Positions 7,938 to 8,120 of a stretch of 8,120 bases of DNA are shown one piece after another. The notes below the pieces were generated by a model that was not told the origin of the DNA, did not search any database, and saw nothing but the letters and a program-made list of their open reading frames with translations. The DNA comes from an uncultured Candidatus Saccharibacteria bacterium (lineage in GTDB: Bacteria > Patescibacteriota > Saccharimonadia > Saccharimonadales > Saccharimonadaceae): the NCBI GenBank assembly GCA_938041005.1, contig CALHZJ010000015.1:1-8120 (forward strand), given 5' to 3'. The position numbers and the translations under genes are program-made. Numbering within the stretch: the first letter of the stretch is position 1; every line of letters begins with the position of its first letter.

Positions 7938-7940
7938 GTG

Positions 7941-7949
7941 TGTTATAAT
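7941..7949 (+). promoter_or_regulatory. Extended -10 promoter of the rpsL (str) operon
   Basis: TGTTATAAT is a perfect extended -10 element (TG, one base, TATAAT). At a 17-base spacing the -35 position (7921-7926, TAGATA) is poor, as is usual for extended -10 promoters. The predicted transcription start is near 7956-7957. It lies 61 bases after the hydrolase stop, so rpsL need not depend on upstream transcription. Confidence 0.75.
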
Positions 7950-7956
7950 TCCTCTC

Positions 7957-8103
7957 AGAGTTTCCTCTTTTCGGAGTGCGCGGTGGTTTGAATGTGTACA
8001 GACTGCAATCTCGGCGGAAAAGGTATAGACACGGAGAGGAGTTGCTGAATCCAAACCGTAAGGCAAATTGCCATAATTAGTTAATCAACCAAGGAGAAAT
8101 TGG
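7957..8103 (+). promoter_or_regulatory. rpsL 5' leader, possible structured regulatory RNA
   Basis: About 147 nt separate the predicted transcription start from the rpsL ATG, longer than a simple ribosome site needs. Hand folding finds GGTTTG (7985-7990) pairing with CAAACC (8052-8057), extendable by two G-U pairs to 7983/8059. Inside it, GCAA (8005-8008) pairs with TTGC (8042-8045), and CTC (8010-8012) can pair with GAG (8036-8038). GTGT (7994-7997) can pair with ACAC (8029-8032) as a pseudoknot. GGCA/TGCC (8062-8065, 8069-8072) forms a small hairpin. No known riboswitch or ribosomal leader class is recognised. A ribosomal-protein autoregulatory leader is one possibility. The fold is a manual inference without covariation support. 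Confidence 0.4.
8091..8096 (+). promoter_or_regulatory. Shine-Dalgarno of rpsL
   Basis: AAGGAG lies seven bases before the ATG at 8104. The flanking CCAA (8089-8092) and TTGG (8100-8103) are complementary, so the GGAG core can sit in the seven-base loop of a small hairpin touching the start codon. Confidence 0.88.
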
Positions 8104-8120
8104 ATGCCAACAATCAACCA
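8104..8120 (+). CDS. rpsL: 30S ribosomal protein S12, 3'-truncated by window end
   Basis: Only 17 bases are present. They encode MPTIN and the first two bases of a sixth codon that fits Gln (CA-). MPTINQ is the characteristic N-terminus of bacterial ribosomal protein uS12, the decoding-site protein. The strong Shine-Dalgarno upstream and the position after rpoBC support the call, since the str operon (rpsL, rpsG, fusA) often follows rpoC in bacteria. The rest of the gene lies outside the window. Confidence 0.9.

Noticed and set aside
7985..8057. tRNA or tRNA-like element suggested by GGTTTGAAT
   Set aside because: No acceptor stem, anticodon arm or paired T arm can be built around it.

Overview
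The window carries the two large RNA polymerase genes of a bacterium and the start of the str (ribosomal protein S12) operon, with one extra gene between them. All genes are on the + strand: rpoB (5'-truncated by the window edge, 1-2928), rpoC (2930-6763), an alpha/beta-hydrolase-like gene of unknown substrate (about 6906-7880), and the first six codons of rpsL (8104 to the window end).

The probable source is a Patescibacteria/CPR bacterium, most likely Candidatus Saccharibacteria (TM7). The reasons are a strong preference for TTG leucine and CCA proline codons in rpoBC, the standard genetic code (TGA is not used as a sense codon), compact polymerase subunits without the large proteobacterial insertions, and a helical insertion in beta-prime like that of Actinobacteria. 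This placement is a judgement from sequence character and was not tested by a tree.

Layout: rpoB and rpoC are one nucleotide apart and form one transcription unit, with the rpoC Shine-Dalgarno inside the end of rpoB. An intrinsic terminator (6785-6813) lies just after rpoC. A sigma70-type promoter (6816-6844) abuts it and drives the hydrolase gene. No convincing terminator follows that gene. An extended -10 promoter (7941-7949), with a 10-bp palindrome upstream of the -10, then starts a leader of roughly 147 nt ahead of rpsL. The leader has several complementary segments and may be a regulatory RNA.

The most striking observation is in RpoC. Both structural zinc sites of the bacterial beta-prime subunit have lost all their ligands: eight of eight cysteines are replaced, with no change in alignment length, while the catalytic NADFDGDQM motif, bridge helix and trigger loop are intact. 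The polymerase appears to be zinc-free at both sites normally occupied. RpoB also departs from consensus in the rifampicin pocket and at a normally near-invariant histidine near the active centre.
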